Positions 1-9,339 of a DNA stretch of 42,166 bases are shown here, in pieces; the stretch's first letter is position 1, and each line of letters opens with the position of its first letter. The stretch is from assembly GCA_002282385.1 (NCBI GenBank), contig NCJG01000016.1, positions 1 to 42,166 of the forward strand, written 5' to 3'. A model generated the notes under the pieces. The model saw only the letters and a list, made by a program, of their open reading frames with translations, made no database searches and was not told the DNA's origin. A program made the position numbers and the translations under genes. This stretch comes from Sphingomonadales bacterium 39-57-19. GTDB lineage: Bacteria; Pseudomonadota; Alphaproteobacteria; Sphingomonadales; Sphingomonadaceae.

Positions 1-9
1 GGGGAATGC

Positions 10-99
10 GGAGACGTGGCCGAGTGGTCGAAGGCGCACGCCTGGAAAGTGTGTATAGGGGTGACTCTATCGTGGGTTCGAATCCCACCGTCTCCGCCA
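10..99 (+). tRNA. tRNA-Ser (anticodon GGA)
   Basis: The sequence folds as a class II tRNA: a 7-bp acceptor stem (10-16 with 89-95), discriminator G at 96 and an encoded CCA at 97-99. The anticodon arm is CACGC/GTGTG (37-41 with 49-53) around a 7-base loop whose anticodon at 44-46 is GGA, reading UCC serine codons. A long variable arm and a T-loop with TTCGAAT complete it. Its promoter must lie outside or at the very edge of the window. Confidence 0.97.
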
Positions 100-126
100 G
101 ATTTTGATGGCTCCAACATCGGCTCG

Positions 127-426
127 TTAAATGATGCGTGCGAATCCTGCTGCGCCACGTGCTGGGGGTGAACTTAACTCAGGCTTGTTCAATTGCAGGG
201 CGGTATTCAACATTTGCCCCACATCGCCTTCGTCCCCAAGGATTGCTTCCATGCTGCGAACGCATAAGCAGACTTTATCATCCGCTAAATCATACCAGAT
301 TGGCTTGGACGCACGGCGCGTTTTGACGAGGTCGTTGCGACGCAATTGCGCAAGTTGCTGGCTAAGTGCAGGTTGGCCTATGCCCGTTGCTAAGCGTTCA
401 TTTCGGATTTCACCTTTATCGTAACA
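127..426 (-). pseudogene. 5'-truncated ArsR-family transcriptional regulator remnant
   Basis: Reading the minus strand from a TAA at 429-427 gives an open frame with no ATG at its head, only a TTG at 345 inside the fold. The translation contains a clear winged-helix core of the ArsR/SmtB type: a recognition-helix stretch GQPALSQQLAQLRRNDLV, followed by the wing KTRRASKPIWYDLAD and a C-terminal helix. The usual N-terminal helices (about the first 40 residues of the family) and a start codon are missing, and the frame begins only a few bases after the stop of the DUF885 gene. I infer a decayed regulator whose 5' end was deleted. It is unlikely to make a functional repressor. A non-ATG start further inside is possible but would cut the DNA-binding helix. 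Confidence 0.6.
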
Positions 427-434
427 TTAGTTGC

Positions 435-2279
435 TTATTTGTTATGATTGTTCGCCCGCGCGGCAATCCATTCATCGACGCGGCGTTCCAGGATGGACAA
501 AGGTTGCGAACCCGACGCGATCAGAAGGTCGTGGAAACCCTTGATATCGAATTTCGCGCCAAGCGCCGCCTCGGCCTTTTTGCGTTCTGCCATGATCTTA
601 AGCATGCCGATTTTGTAGCCAGTCGCTTGCCCGGGCAACGTGATATAGCGGCGTACTTCGGAACGTGACCGTTCAATCGGCTGCCGTCCCGTTATGTTCA
701 TATAGGTTACGGCTTGGTCCTCGGTCCAACCCAGCGCGTGGATGCCGGTGTCGGTCACGAGCCGCGCTGCACGGAACAGCTCTGCATCCAGCCGCATGAA
801 ATCAGCCGCAATGTCCGGAAACGCATTCATTTCCTTGCACAAGGCTTCGGCATATAGCGCCCAGCCTTCGCCAAATGCGACATAGCCAGTGACCGAACGG
901 AACTTTGGCCCGCCTTGCTGCCGCACCTGAATGTCGCCCTGGGTGTTGTGGCCGGGAACCGCTTCATGACACATCAGCGTGTACAGCGCCGCCGGATCGG
1001 GGGTTGTGCCCACAAGATGCACATAGGTGCGGGCGGGGCGCTTGCCATCGGGGCTTGGCGCAGACGCGTGCGCGGCACCGCCCGCCACTTCGCTGAACGC
1101 CGGTTCGCGCACCACTTCAATGCCGAAAGCTGGCGTCATGCCGAAATAGGCTGGCAACAGCGTGCGTGTTTTGGCGACAAAGGCATTTGCGGTGGCGAGA
1201 TATTCGGCACGTGCGGCGTCGTCAAAAGGCTTTGGCGGATACAGCTTGGCGCGCCCGGCGTAAAAAGCGCTGCGGTCCTTGAACCCTGCCTTTTGTGCGA
1301 GGGCATCCTGTTCCGCCTCAATGCGGGCAACTTCCTGAAGACCAATTTTGTGAATTTGGTCCGCGGTATAGTCGGTTGTCGTATTGAGCTTCAGTTCGTT
1401 TGCGTAATAGTCTGCACCGCCGGGAAGCGAAATGGCACCAACGCGGCCGCTTGGCGCAGATGGCAAGCTTGCCTTACCCCACGCAATCACGCGATTATAA
1501 GCAGGCTTCAGGTCAAGAATGGCCGCGCGCGCTTCGGCGCGCATGGCGTCCGCATCGCCGCGCGAGATTTTGCCCGCGGTAACCAATGCTTCGGTCTTGG
1601 CCTGAACATCTGCCCAAAGCGCCGAGTCGGGTCCGGCCGTGAATGGCGCGCCACTGGTGAGCTTCTCGCTCCCGGAAATGACGGACTCGACCTGAAATTT
1701 CGGTGCGCGAATGCCAGCGCGTTCGCTCGCTTGCGTGCGCTCAATCGCCATGTCCAGCACCGCAGGCATGCCGCGCAGCCGGGCGATGTAATTTTTGAGG
1801 TCCGTGGCGTCGGCGACCCCATGGGTGTTGACCAAAAAGTCTGCCAGCTGGCTGTGCACCGAATATAGACGCGAGTAGAAAGGCGGGCGGTACATCCGGT
1901 TTGCTTCACTCATGACAGCGCGCTCGGCTTCCAATGCCCAGATGTCGAAATTCACCTGTGCTTCGGGCGAAAGGTTGGCGCGGTTGAATGCGGCCTTCAT
2001 GCGGGCGACGCTTGCCTGACGCCATTTGACCTGTTCTGCTGCAGCTTTGTCGCTGATATCATTCCAGCGGTCACCGCCGTCCTTGAGACCAAGGCGCGTT
2101 GCCACTTGGGGCTGTTGCTTGAGATATTCGCTGAATTCCGCATCCAAAAATGCGGTTAGCCGCGCATCTTCGCTGGCCATGCTGACGGACGTGGCCGGGG
2201 CTTGGGCATATACAAAGCTGGCTGGCAAAATCAGGTTGGCACAGACGGCTGCGACGCCCATTTTCAAAATGCTTTTCAT
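435..2279 (-). CDS. DUF885 family protein, secreted putative metallopeptidase
   Basis: A 614-residue protein of the DUF885 family, which resembles gluzincin-type metallopeptidases. The diagnostic motifs are visible: HEAVPGH (HExxPGH, metal binding) and, about 30 residues on, GEGWALYAEAL (the conserved EGWALY glutamate motif). The chosen ATG at 2279 starts a signal peptide (MKSILKMGVAAVCANLILPA, cleavage near VYAQ) and is preceded by a GGAGAG ribosome site. The frame is open upstream to 2387 but without signal logic. Likely periplasmic. The TonB receptor gene ends 187 bases upstream on the same strand, so the pair could be cotranscribed. The substrate is unknown; peptidase function is inferred from family motifs only. 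Confidence 0.88.
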   Translation of the reverse strand: MKSILKMGVAAVCANLILPASFVYAQAPATSVSMASEDARLTAFLDAEFSEYLKQQPQVATRLGLKDGGDRWNDISDKAAAEQVKWRQASVARMKAAFNRANLSPEAQVNFDIWALEAERAVMSEANRMYRPPFYSRLYSVHSQLADFLVNTHGVADATDLKNYIARLRGMPAVLDMAIERTQASERAGIRAPKFQVESVISGSEKLTSGAPFTAGPDSALWADVQAKTEALVTAGKISRGDADAMRAEARAAILDLKPAYNRVIAWGKASLPSAPSGRVGAISLPGGADYYANELKLNTTTDYTADQIHKIGLQEVARIEAEQDALAQKAGFKDRSAFYAGRAKLYPPKPFDDAARAEYLATANAFVAKTRTLLPAYFGMTPAFGIEVVREPAFSEVAGGAAHASAPSPDGKRPARTYVHLVGTTPDPAALYTLMCHEAVPGHNTQGDIQVRQQGGPKFRSVTGYVAFGEGWALYAEALCKEMNAFPDIAADFMRLDAELFRAARLVTDTGIHALGWTEDQAVTYMNITGRQPIERSRSEVRRYITLPGQATGYKIGMLKIMAERKKAEAALGAKFDIKGFHDLLIASGSQPLSILERRVDEWIAARANNHNK

Positions 2280-2466
2280 AAACTCTCCATATATTTGGCT
2301 TGGACCGTATGCCTGTGCGCCAGTCATGTGAAGCGATTTTAATGCCGCGAAACGATGCCCGCGATTGATCAGCGCAGATGAATTCACGTCACTGGCCGTT
2401 CGCCCGATGGCGCAATAGAAACCGCCAAGCGTTTGTCGGGAAACCCCGAACAGTATCGCGCCGCTG

Positions 2467-4479
2467 CTATCGGGCTGAAAATTTCAGTCCGATCCAAAAT
2501 ATCCGGGGTGTCCCAAGGTCAATGGATGTTCCCACCTTGCGGGTCACAACCTCTTCATTGAGGATATTCTCAACCCGGCCGGTCAATGCGATCTGCCGCG
2601 TGAGGGGGATTTGTGCAAAGCCGTCAAAGGTAAGCGCCGATGGCAGAATATTCGCCTCAAGATCATCTTCGAATTGTGCGCCGACGTAACGGGCTGTTGC
2701 CGACAATATATTGCCGGCGCTTGGCGTCCACCGCACGGTCGCATTTGCGGCATGGCGGGGGCTTTGTGCAGGTGTGAGCCCGTTGAGGCCGCTTGCGATG
2801 CCGGACGCGCGCACTTCGCTGTGGCTGAACGCGTAAGATGCGGCAATGCTGACCGCGCCAAATTGCGCTTCGCCGCTGAGCTCGACGCCCTTGGCAATGA
2901 CAGCATCGACATTGCCGCGCTGGCGCAGATTATTTCCAATCGTAACGTTGGCGATGGCGTCGTCGAGCCTGTTGTAAAACAGTGTTGCGCCAAGCGTCAC
3001 GCCGGTGGCTGGCCGGACGTCAAACCCAGCTTCGACCCCGCGCAGCTGTTCCACGTCCAACGCTTCATTGGCGCGCGTTGCTACGGGGAATACGGTGAAC
3101 GGGCGGTAGAGTTCGTTCAGCGTTGGCAAGCGAAAGCCGGTATAGGCCGCAGCACGCAGCGCAACGCCATCGGTCGGCGCATAGAGTGCGCCAACGCGTG
3201 CGCTCGACTGCCAACTTGCGCGATCGGCAAAGACATCATCGCGCACGACGGTTCCGTTGGTGGCGCGCTCTGCAAAAAAGCCATTGTCGATGGTCCAGCG
3301 ATCTGCGCGGATGCCGCCGGTCAGCGTCAGATCGCCAAGCGTCCAATCATTCTCGGCGAAAACACCAAATGTTGCGCTGTTGCCACCGGCGTTGCGCCGT
3401 GCAGTGACGAGGCCGGTGATGCCGCTATACACATCCTCAAGCAGCTCGCCTTCGGATAGCCGCGCATCGACGCCCATGCGCAATTGATGATCGCCGCCGA
3501 CGGGCGGCCTGACCTCAATTTTGCCGCCGACCCCAGTAGATGGCGTGTTTCTTTGGTCGAGCGTTTTGCGGAACGACGTCGCGCTGATCACGATGTTGGT
3601 AAAGTTGCGCGCCTGAACATAGGCCAGCGCGTCGACTTGCCAGCGGCCCTGCGACACGATGCGGATGCTCGCGTCCTGTCCTTCTGAGCTGCTGTCTGCG
3701 CCTGCAAAGCGTAAAGTGCGGTTGTCCTGAAACAGCAGTCCACGGACCTGCAGTTCAACGCCGTCCGCCAAAGGTGCAACGGCGCGCAATCCGGTTGACC
3801 AGCTGTCGTATGCGGCGCGGACGTCGGTGGGCAGGCGGGTTGCGCTTGGCGCGGTGTAAAACCCGTCGCCGCGATCCCACCGACCCGATATGCTGACAAA
3901 TCCGGCACCGAGGTCAGTCGCAAGGCCAGCGGAAAGCTCGCTGGCGTCGCCGCTGCCGTAAAAGGCGGACAATGCCGTGTCGGGCAGGTCGGCCCGGCCT
4001 GCGCTGTTTAGCTCGATGGTTCCTGCGACGGCCCCTGCACCAAAGGCCCCATTACCGCCGCCGCGCGTGACGCGAATGGACGATAACCGTTCGGGTGTGA
4101 TTGCGCTAAAGGGGATGTAACCAAAAAACGGGTCTGCCTGAGGCACGCCATCCAGCAGCACCAGCGTGCGGCTCGATGCATTGCCGCCAAGCGCGCGCAA
4201 GGTGGCACCTTGCGCCGATGGATTGGCTGACCGGCTGTCCGAACGCCGGAACTGTTGAAAGCCAGCGACATCGGCGAGGATATTTTCGATGCGGCCAGAC
4301 GCTTCGCTGGTTAAGCGCGCGCGGTCGATTTCCACTGAACCATAAGCCGGGTCACCCTTCGTCTGGTCGAGCCCTTTTCCTGTGACAATGATAATCTGTT
4401 CGGCGCTCTCCTGCGCATAAGCGGCAGGCGCACCGATGACGAACGCCAGTAGCGAGGTCCGAGCCAATTGCGTGATCAT
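2467..4479 (-). CDS. TonB-dependent outer-membrane receptor
   Basis: A 670-residue TonB-dependent receptor of the vitamin B12/siderophore-type architecture. It has a signal peptide (MITQLARTSLLAFVIGAPAAYAQ), a probable TonB box near EQIIIVTGKG, and a plug domain with the typical blocks TLVLLDGVPQADP and VTRGGGNGAFGAGAVAGTIEL. The rest is a long beta-barrel segment rich in alternating hydrophobic residues. The C-terminus ends GLKFSAR rather than in an aromatic residue, which is slightly unusual for a barrel end. Ligand not identifiable; I saw no cobalamin riboswitch-like structure in the 150-base leader. It is divergent from mmsA and followed on the same strand by the DUF885 gene. Confidence 0.9.
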   Translation of the reverse strand: MITQLARTSLLAFVIGAPAAYAQESAEQIIIVTGKGLDQTKGDPAYGSVEIDRARLTSEASGRIENILADVAGFQQFRRSDSRSANPSAQGATLRALGGNASSRTLVLLDGVPQADPFFGYIPFSAITPERLSSIRVTRGGGNGAFGAGAVAGTIELNSAGRADLPDTALSAFYGSGDASELSAGLATDLGAGFVSISGRWDRGDGFYTAPSATRLPTDVRAAYDSWSTGLRAVAPLADGVELQVRGLLFQDNRTLRFAGADSSSEGQDASIRIVSQGRWQVDALAYVQARNFTNIVISATSFRKTLDQRNTPSTGVGGKIEVRPPVGGDHQLRMGVDARLSEGELLEDVYSGITGLVTARRNAGGNSATFGVFAENDWTLGDLTLTGGIRADRWTIDNGFFAERATNGTVVRDDVFADRASWQSSARVGALYAPTDGVALRAAAYTGFRLPTLNELYRPFTVFPVATRANEALDVEQLRGVEAGFDVRPATGVTLGATLFYNRLDDAIANVTIGNNLRQRGNVDAVIAKGVELSGEAQFGAVSIAASYAFSHSEVRASGIASGLNGLTPAQSPRHAANATVRWTPSAGNILSATARYVGAQFEDDLEANILPSALTFDGFAQIPLTRQIALTGRVENILNEEVVTRKVGTSIDLGTPRIFWIGLKFSAR

Positions 4480-4552
4480 GCAGGTTCCCGAAAAAATGAA
4501 GGATAAGGATATTACGGCGTTCTGAAGCCCCTATATGCACCGTCAACAATTT

Positions 4553-4583
4553 TTGAACCATAATATACCGAGGTTGCATTAAT
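4553..4583 (+). promoter_or_regulatory. Candidate promoter for mmsA in divergent intergenic region
   Basis: The 149-base gap between the divergent TonB receptor and mmsA is A/T-rich in its centre. A TTGAAC (4553-4558) with ATTAAT/CATTAA around 4577-4583 is a plausible -35/-10 pair at 18-19 bases. This is pattern reading only; no repressor operator was recognised. Confidence 0.25.
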
Positions 4584-4628
4584 GGTCCGACACGGGCATT
4601 GGCGGCGCACGGAATTAGGAGAAGAGCT

Positions 4629-6125
4629 ATGCGTCAAATCGATCATTTCATTAGCGGTGGCACAGGCGCCAGCGCATCGCGTTTTGGCGACATAATGGAT
4701 CCAAACAATGGCGGCGTTCAGGCCCGCGTTGCATTGGGCGATGCTGCTGTGTTGGAGCGCGCGGTGCAGGCAGCACTCGCGGCGCAACCTGCTTGGGCGA
4801 CGACTAATCCACAGCGCCGTGCGCGCGTGATGTTTGAATTCAAGCGTCTGGTTGAAGCCAATATGGACGAGCTGGCGCATATGCTGTCGTCCGAACATGG
4901 CAAGGTCATCGCGGACAGCAAGGGCGACATTCAGCGCGGGTTGGAAGTCATCGAATTTTGCTGTGGCATCCCGCATGTTATGAAGGGCGAATATAGCCAA
5001 GGCGCTGGCCCCGGCATTGACGTATATTCGATGCGTCAGCCTATTGGCGTTGGTGCAGGCATCACGCCGTTTAATTTCCCTGGCATGATCCCCTTGTGGA
5101 TGTGTGGCCCCGCGATTGCGACGGGCAATGCCTTCATCATCAAGCCAAGCGAGCGTGACCCAAGCGTGCCTGTGCGGTTGGCGGAACTGTTCATCGAGGC
5201 GGGCCTGCCCGAAGGCATTTGCCAGGTCGTGCATGGCGACAAGGAAATGGTCGACGCCATTCTTGACCACCCCGCCATCGGCGCTGTCAGCTTTGTCGGT
5301 TCGTCCGATATTGCGCATTATGTCTACAACCGCGGCGTTGCCAACGGCAAGCGCGTGCAGGCCATGGGCGGCGCGAAGAACCATGGCATCGTCATGCCCG
5401 ACGCGGACCTCGACCAAGTCGTTAATGACCTTGCGGGCGCGGCCTTTGGTTCAGCCGGTGAACGCTGCATGGCGCTTCCTGTCGTCGTGCCCGTTGGCGA
5501 CGACACCGCAGAACGCCTGAAGGCGAAGCTCATTCCGGCGATACAAGCACTACGCGTTGGCGTCTCGACCGATGCCGAAGCGCATTATGGTCCGGTTGTA
5601 ACCGCGCAGCATAAGGCAAAGGTTGAGGGCTGGATCCAGACTTGCGTTGATGAAGGCGGCGAGCTGATTGTCGATGGACGCGGGTTCAAGCTTCAGGGAC
5701 ATGAAGAAGGTTACTTCATTGGACCAACCTTGTTCGACCATGTCACCACTGACATGGAAAGCTATAAGGAAGAAATCTTTGGCCCAGTGCTGCAGATCGT
5801 CCGCGCGGCCAACTTTGAAGAAGCCTTGGCGCTTCCGTCGAAGCACCAATATGGCAATGGCGTTGCGATCTTCACCCGCAATGGCCACGCCGCCCGTGAA
5901 TTTGCCGCGCGCGTCAATGTCGGCATGGTCGGCATCAACGTGCCGATCCCCGTGCCGGTTGCCTATCACAGCTTTGGCGGCTGGAAACGCTCTGCCTTTG
6001 GCGACACCAACCAGCACGGTATGGAAGGCGTGAAGTTCTGGACCAAGGTCAAGACCATCACCCAGCGTTGGCCAGATGGCTCGCCCGATGGTGGCAACGC
6101 GTTCGTCATTCCCACAATGGGATAA
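4629..6125 (+). CDS. mmsA: CoA-acylating methylmalonate-semialdehyde dehydrogenase
   Basis: A 498-residue aldehyde dehydrogenase-superfamily enzyme that oxidises (methyl)malonate semialdehyde with CoA and NAD+ to propionyl-/acetyl-CoA, the last step of valine (and inositol) catabolism. Diagnostic features are GITPFNFPGMIPLWM in the cofactor fold, GAVSFVGSS, and SAGERCMALP with catalytic Cys280. The GERCMA context separates this CoA-acylating family from ordinary aldehyde dehydrogenases, which have a glutamate base that this family lacks. The ATG at 4629 is preceded by AGGAG at good spacing; the frame is open upstream to 4599 without a better site. mmsB follows 5 bases downstream, confirming the valine pathway context. 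Confidence 0.96.
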   Translation: MRQIDHFISGGTGASASRFGDIMDPNNGGVQARVALGDAAVLERAVQAALAAQPAWATTNPQRRARVMFEFKRLVEANMDELAHMLSSEHGKVIADSKGDIQRGLEVIEFCCGIPHVMKGEYSQGAGPGIDVYSMRQPIGVGAGITPFNFPGMIPLWMCGPAIATGNAFIIKPSERDPSVPVRLAELFIEAGLPEGICQVVHGDKEMVDAILDHPAIGAVSFVGSSDIAHYVYNRGVANGKRVQAMGGAKNHGIVMPDADLDQVVNDLAGAAFGSAGERCMALPVVVPVGDDTAERLKAKLIPAIQALRVGVSTDAEAHYGPVVTAQHKAKVEGWIQTCVDEGGELIVDGRGFKLQGHEEGYFIGPTLFDHVTTDMESYKEEIFGPVLQIVRAANFEEALALPSKHQYGNGVAIFTRNGHAAREFAARVNVGMVGINVPIPVPVAYHSFGGWKRSAFGDTNQHGMEGVKFWTKVKTITQRWPDGSPDGGNAFVIPTMG

Positions 6126-6130
6126 AGCAT

Positions 6131-7006
6131 ATGAAAATCGCATTTATCGGTCTGGGCAACATGGGCGGCGGCATGGCCGCAAACCTCGTTAAGGCAGGGC
6201 ACAGGGTAAATGCGTTTGACCTGTCGACCGACGCTTTGGCGCGGGCGCTGGAAAATGGCTGCGCCACATTTACCTCCGTGCGCGACGCGGTCGATGGTGT
6301 TGACGCTGTCGTATCGATGCTGCCCAATGGCAGCATCGTCGATAGCGTATTTGAAAATGATGTATTGGGCTACGCCCCCACAGGCGCGGTGTTGCTCGAT
6401 TGTTCGACGATTGACGTTGATACCGCGCGCAAGGTGACGGCGGATGCTGTCGCCGCTGGCTATGACATGGTCGATGCGCCGGTCTCCGGTGGCATTGCGG
6501 CCGCCAATGGGGGCACCTTGACCTTCATGGTGGGTGGCACCGATACCGCCTTTGCGCGGGCAGAACCGATCCTGTCGGCGATGGGCAAGGCGGTCATTCA
6601 TGCTGGCGGATCAGGGGCCGGTCAGGCGGCAAAGATATGCAACAACATGCTGCTGGGTGCATCGATGATTGCGACGTGCGAAACCTTTGCCATGGCGGAA
6701 AAGCTCGGGCTCGACCTTCAAACCTTTTACGACATTTCGTCGAAAGCCTCTGGCCAAAACTGGTCGATGACCAGCTATTGCCCCGTTCCAGGCGTCGGAC
6801 CGACATCGCCTGCGGATAATGATTATCAGGGCGGATTTGCGACCGCGCTGATGCTGAAAGACCTTAAGCTGGCCATAGAAGCTGCGCAGTCGGTCAACGC
6901 CGATGTGCCCATGGGCGCGCGGGCGGCCGAACTATACGCCCAATTTGATGCAGATGGAAAAGGCGGCATGGATTTTTCGGCGATCATTCAAAGCCTGAAA
7001 AACTAA
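6131..7006 (+). CDS. mmsB: 3-hydroxyisobutyrate dehydrogenase
   Basis: A 291-residue NAD-dependent beta-hydroxyacid dehydrogenase converting 3-hydroxyisobutyrate to methylmalonate semialdehyde, the substrate of the preceding enzyme. It starts directly with the Rossmann motif (IGLGNMGGGMAANL, residues 6-19), has the substrate-loop block DAPVSGGIAAANGGTL, and has GAGQAAKICNNMLLG with the catalytic Lys168. Length is typical for the family (about 295). The start at 6131 lies 5 bases after the mmsA stop, so the two are cotranscribed. A 140-base gap to the next gene contains only a short GC hairpin without a T-run. Confidence 0.96.
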   Translation: MKIAFIGLGNMGGGMAANLVKAGHRVNAFDLSTDALARALENGCATFTSVRDAVDGVDAVVSMLPNGSIVDSVFENDVLGYAPTGAVLLDCSTIDVDTARKVTADAVAAGYDMVDAPVSGGIAAANGGTLTFMVGGTDTAFARAEPILSAMGKAVIHAGGSGAGQAAKICNNMLLGASMIATCETFAMAEKLGLDLQTFYDISSKASGQNWSMTSYCPVPGVGPTSPADNDYQGGFATALMLKDLKLAIEAAQSVNADVPMGARAAELYAQFDADGKGGMDFSAIIQSLKN

Positions 7007-7146
7007 CGCCAAACATCTGCGCGCTGCGCTTTGATGACGCAGCGGGATTGCCAGCGCGACCCAAAACATTCTAGAACCACCGAGACATTCAATTTTACCC
7101 AGCGCGCAGCCCAAACATGGCCTGCGCTGACATTGAGGAGTTTACC

Positions 7147-9147
7147 GTGCAGTCAGTCACCACGCAGAAAATCGATGATGTCCTTGTTGTTCTTGTCGAT
7201 AACCCGCCCGTTAATGCGCTGTCATGGCATGTCCGGCAGGGGCTGAAAGACGGTTTTGAACTGGCGCTTGCTGACGACTCGGTCAAAGCGATTGTGCTGC
7301 GTTGCGCGGGATCAACCTTCATTGCGGGCGCGGACATCACCGAATTTGGAAAGGCGCCGCAAGGACCCGATTTCAACGCGGTGCTCAACATGATTGAAGC
7401 TGCGCATAAGCCTGTCGTCGCGGCCATCCATGGGACCGCGCTCGGTGGTGGTCTGGAAACCGCGCTTGTCTGCCATTACCGTATCGCTGTGCCATCGGCC
7501 CGACTTGGCGTTCCAGAGGTCAAGCTTGGCCTGCTGCCGGGTGCGGGCGGCACGCAACGGCTTCCTCGTGTCGTGGGGATTGAGGCTGCCGCAACTATGT
7601 GCGCACTTGGGGAGCATTTGCCCGCCGCTAAGGCCGCCGCAATTGGCCTCGTCGACAGGCTTGCCGGTGAAGATAGCCTGGCGGAAGATGCCATCGCTTA
7701 TGCACGTGAATTGATTTCTGCCGGTCCTCGGCCAACCCGCGACCGGCCCCTTGCTGGCGATGTCGGCGTCATTGAACAGTTGAAGGCTGCCAATGCCAAA
7801 AAATGGCGCGGCTTTGATGCGCCTTACGCCAATTTGGCGTGCGTTGAGGCCGCGACACGCCTGCCATTTGATGAAGGCATGCAATTCGAGCGCACTGAAT
7901 TTCTCAAGCTGATGGGCGGTTCGCAATCGGCTGCGCAGCGTCACATGTTCTTTGCCGAACGACAGGCGGCGAAAATTGACGGACTGCCCAAGGATTTGGC
8001 CCTGCGCGCCATTAAGAAAGTCGGCGTCATTGGTGCAGGCACGATGGGCGGCGGCATATCGATGAATTTCCTGTCCAAGGGGATTCCCGTGACCATCGTC
8101 GAAATGGTTAAAGAAAATCTGGATCGCGGCGTGGGTGTCATCCGCAAGAATTACGAAAATAGTGCCGCCAAGGGTCGCTTCACGACTGAACAGGTCGACG
8201 GCATGATGGGTCTGTTGACGCCGTCACTCGCGCTTGAGGATCTCGCAGATTGCGACCTCGTGATCGAAGCTGTGTATGAGAGCATGGATGTCAAGAAAGA
8301 GGTGTTTGGCAAGCTTGATGCCATTTGTAAGCCCGGTGCAATTTTGGCGTCGAACACATCCTATCTCGATGTCGATGAAATCGCGGATAGCACCTCGCGT
8401 CCTCAAGACGTGGTTGGAATGCACTTCTTCTCGCCCGCCAATGTGATGAAATTGTTGGAGGTCGTCCGCGGAGCAAAGACTGCGGATGACGTGCTCGCAA
8501 CCGCGATGGCCATCGGCAAGAAAATCGGCAAAGTCGCGGTGGTCGCTGGTGTTTGTCATGGCTTTATTGGCAACCGGATGCTGTCAACGCGCCAACAGCC
8601 AGCGATGCAATTATTGTTGGAAGGCGCAACACCTGCGCAGATCGACAAGGTCCATACCGATTTTGGCATGCCCATGGGGCCATTCCAGATGAGCGATCTT
8701 GCCGGCCTCGATATTGGCTGGCACCGCGACCCAAGCCGTATTGAAACGATCCGTGACGCGCTGTGCGCTGCCGGCCGCTTTGGCCAGAAAAACGGCAAGG
8801 GCTTTTACGATTATGATGAAAAGCGCGTCGGCACACCAAGCGCCGAGGCGCTGGCGATCATTGAAGAGTTTCGGTCGACATCTAACTTGCCGAAACGTGA
8901 CATCAGCGATCAGGAGATTGTCGAGCGGACACTCTATCCGATGGTCAATGAAGGCTACAAAATACTTCAGGAAGGCAAAGCCCAGCGGCCGTCCGATATC
9001 GATGTGGTCTGGATCTATGGCTATGGCTGGCCCATTTATCGCGGCGGCCCCATGTTCTGGGGTGATCTTGAAGGTGCTGGCAAGATTGTCGAAGCGCTTG
9101 AGCGGCATGGCGTTGCGGTGGCGGAAAGTTTGAAGGCCAAGGCTTAA
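7147..9147 (+). CDS. Bifunctional enoyl-CoA hydratase / 3-hydroxyacyl-CoA dehydrogenase
   Basis: A 666-residue multifunctional beta-oxidation protein. The N-terminal crotonase domain (about residues 1-190) shows [20 protein letters not shown] and [15 protein letters not shown], the oxyanion-hole and catalytic glutamate blocks. The middle is a 3HCDH NAD-binding domain ([12 protein letters not shown] near residue 292, then [17 protein letters not shown] with the catalytic His). Two 3HCDH C-terminal domains follow ([24 protein letters not shown]). I chose the GTG at 7147 because GAGGAG sits 6 bases before it; an in-frame ATG at 7117 lacks such a site. FadB/FadJ-like in function but shorter; probably handles acyl-CoA intermediates of branched-chain amino acid breakdown alongside mmsAB. 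Confidence 0.92.
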   Translation: MQSVTTQKIDDVLVVLVDNPPVNALSWHVRQGLKDGFELALADDSVKAIVLRCAGSTFIAGADITEFGKAPQGPDFNAVLNMIEAAHKPVVAAIHGTALGGGLETALVCHYRIAVPSARLGVPEVKLGLLPGAGGTQRLPRVVGIEAAATMCALGEHLPAAKAAAIGLVDRLAGEDSLAEDAIAYARELISAGPRPTRDRPLAGDVGVIEQLKAANAKKWRGFDAPYANLACVEAATRLPFDEGMQFERTEFLKLMGGSQSAAQRHMFFAERQAAKIDGLPKDLALRAIKKVGVIGAGTMGGGISMNFLSKGIPVTIVEMVKENLDRGVGVIRKNYENSAAKGRFTTEQVDGMMGLLTPSLALEDLADCDLVIEAVYESMDVKKEVFGKLDAICKPGAILASNTSYLDVDEIADSTSRPQDVVGMHFFSPANVMKLLEVVRGAKTADDVLATAMAIGKKIGKVAVVAGVCHGFIGNRMLSTRQQPAMQLLLEGATPAQIDKVHTDFGMPMGPFQMSDLAGLDIGWHRDPSRIETIRDALCAAGRFGQKNGKGFYDYDEKRVGTPSAEALAIIEEFRSTSNLPKRDISDQEIVERTLYPMVNEGYKILQEGKAQRPSDIDVVWIYGYGWPIYRGGPMFWGDLEGAGKIVEALERHGVAVAESLKAKA

Positions 9148-9339
9148 GCTTTTCGAGCCGATCAATAACACACAGTGCGAACGGTTGTCGCGAGCGGCGG
9201 CCGTTTGCACCTTATTTCGTAGCTAATGATCGATAGCCCACGTGCCGTTAACGGTCTGGTGCGGCTAGGCCTGTTCTGTGGACGTGATTTCTGGGTACTT
9301 CATGAAAAGAACAGATCCTCTCATATAAGGGATTATACG

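Noticed and set aside
915..1868. 317-residue plus-strand frame
   Set aside because: Lies wholly antisense to the DUF885 gene, which has family motifs, a signal peptide and a ribosome site; the plus frame has no recognisable domain.
4480..4628. Cobalamin riboswitch before the first TonB receptor
   Set aside because: The leader is too short and lacks a B12-box-like sequence.
4512..5417. 301-residue minus-strand frame
   Set aside because: Antisense shadow of mmsA; composition is rich in His/Arg/Cys as expected from a shadow.
7022..7044. 7-bp GC hairpin after mmsB as a terminator
   Set aside because: No T-run follows and the loop is 9 bases; the next gene is probably cotranscribed.
9178..9207. 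Inverted repeat between the convergent 9.1-kb genes as a terminator
   Set aside because: Only 6-7 bp with a long loop and no T-run.
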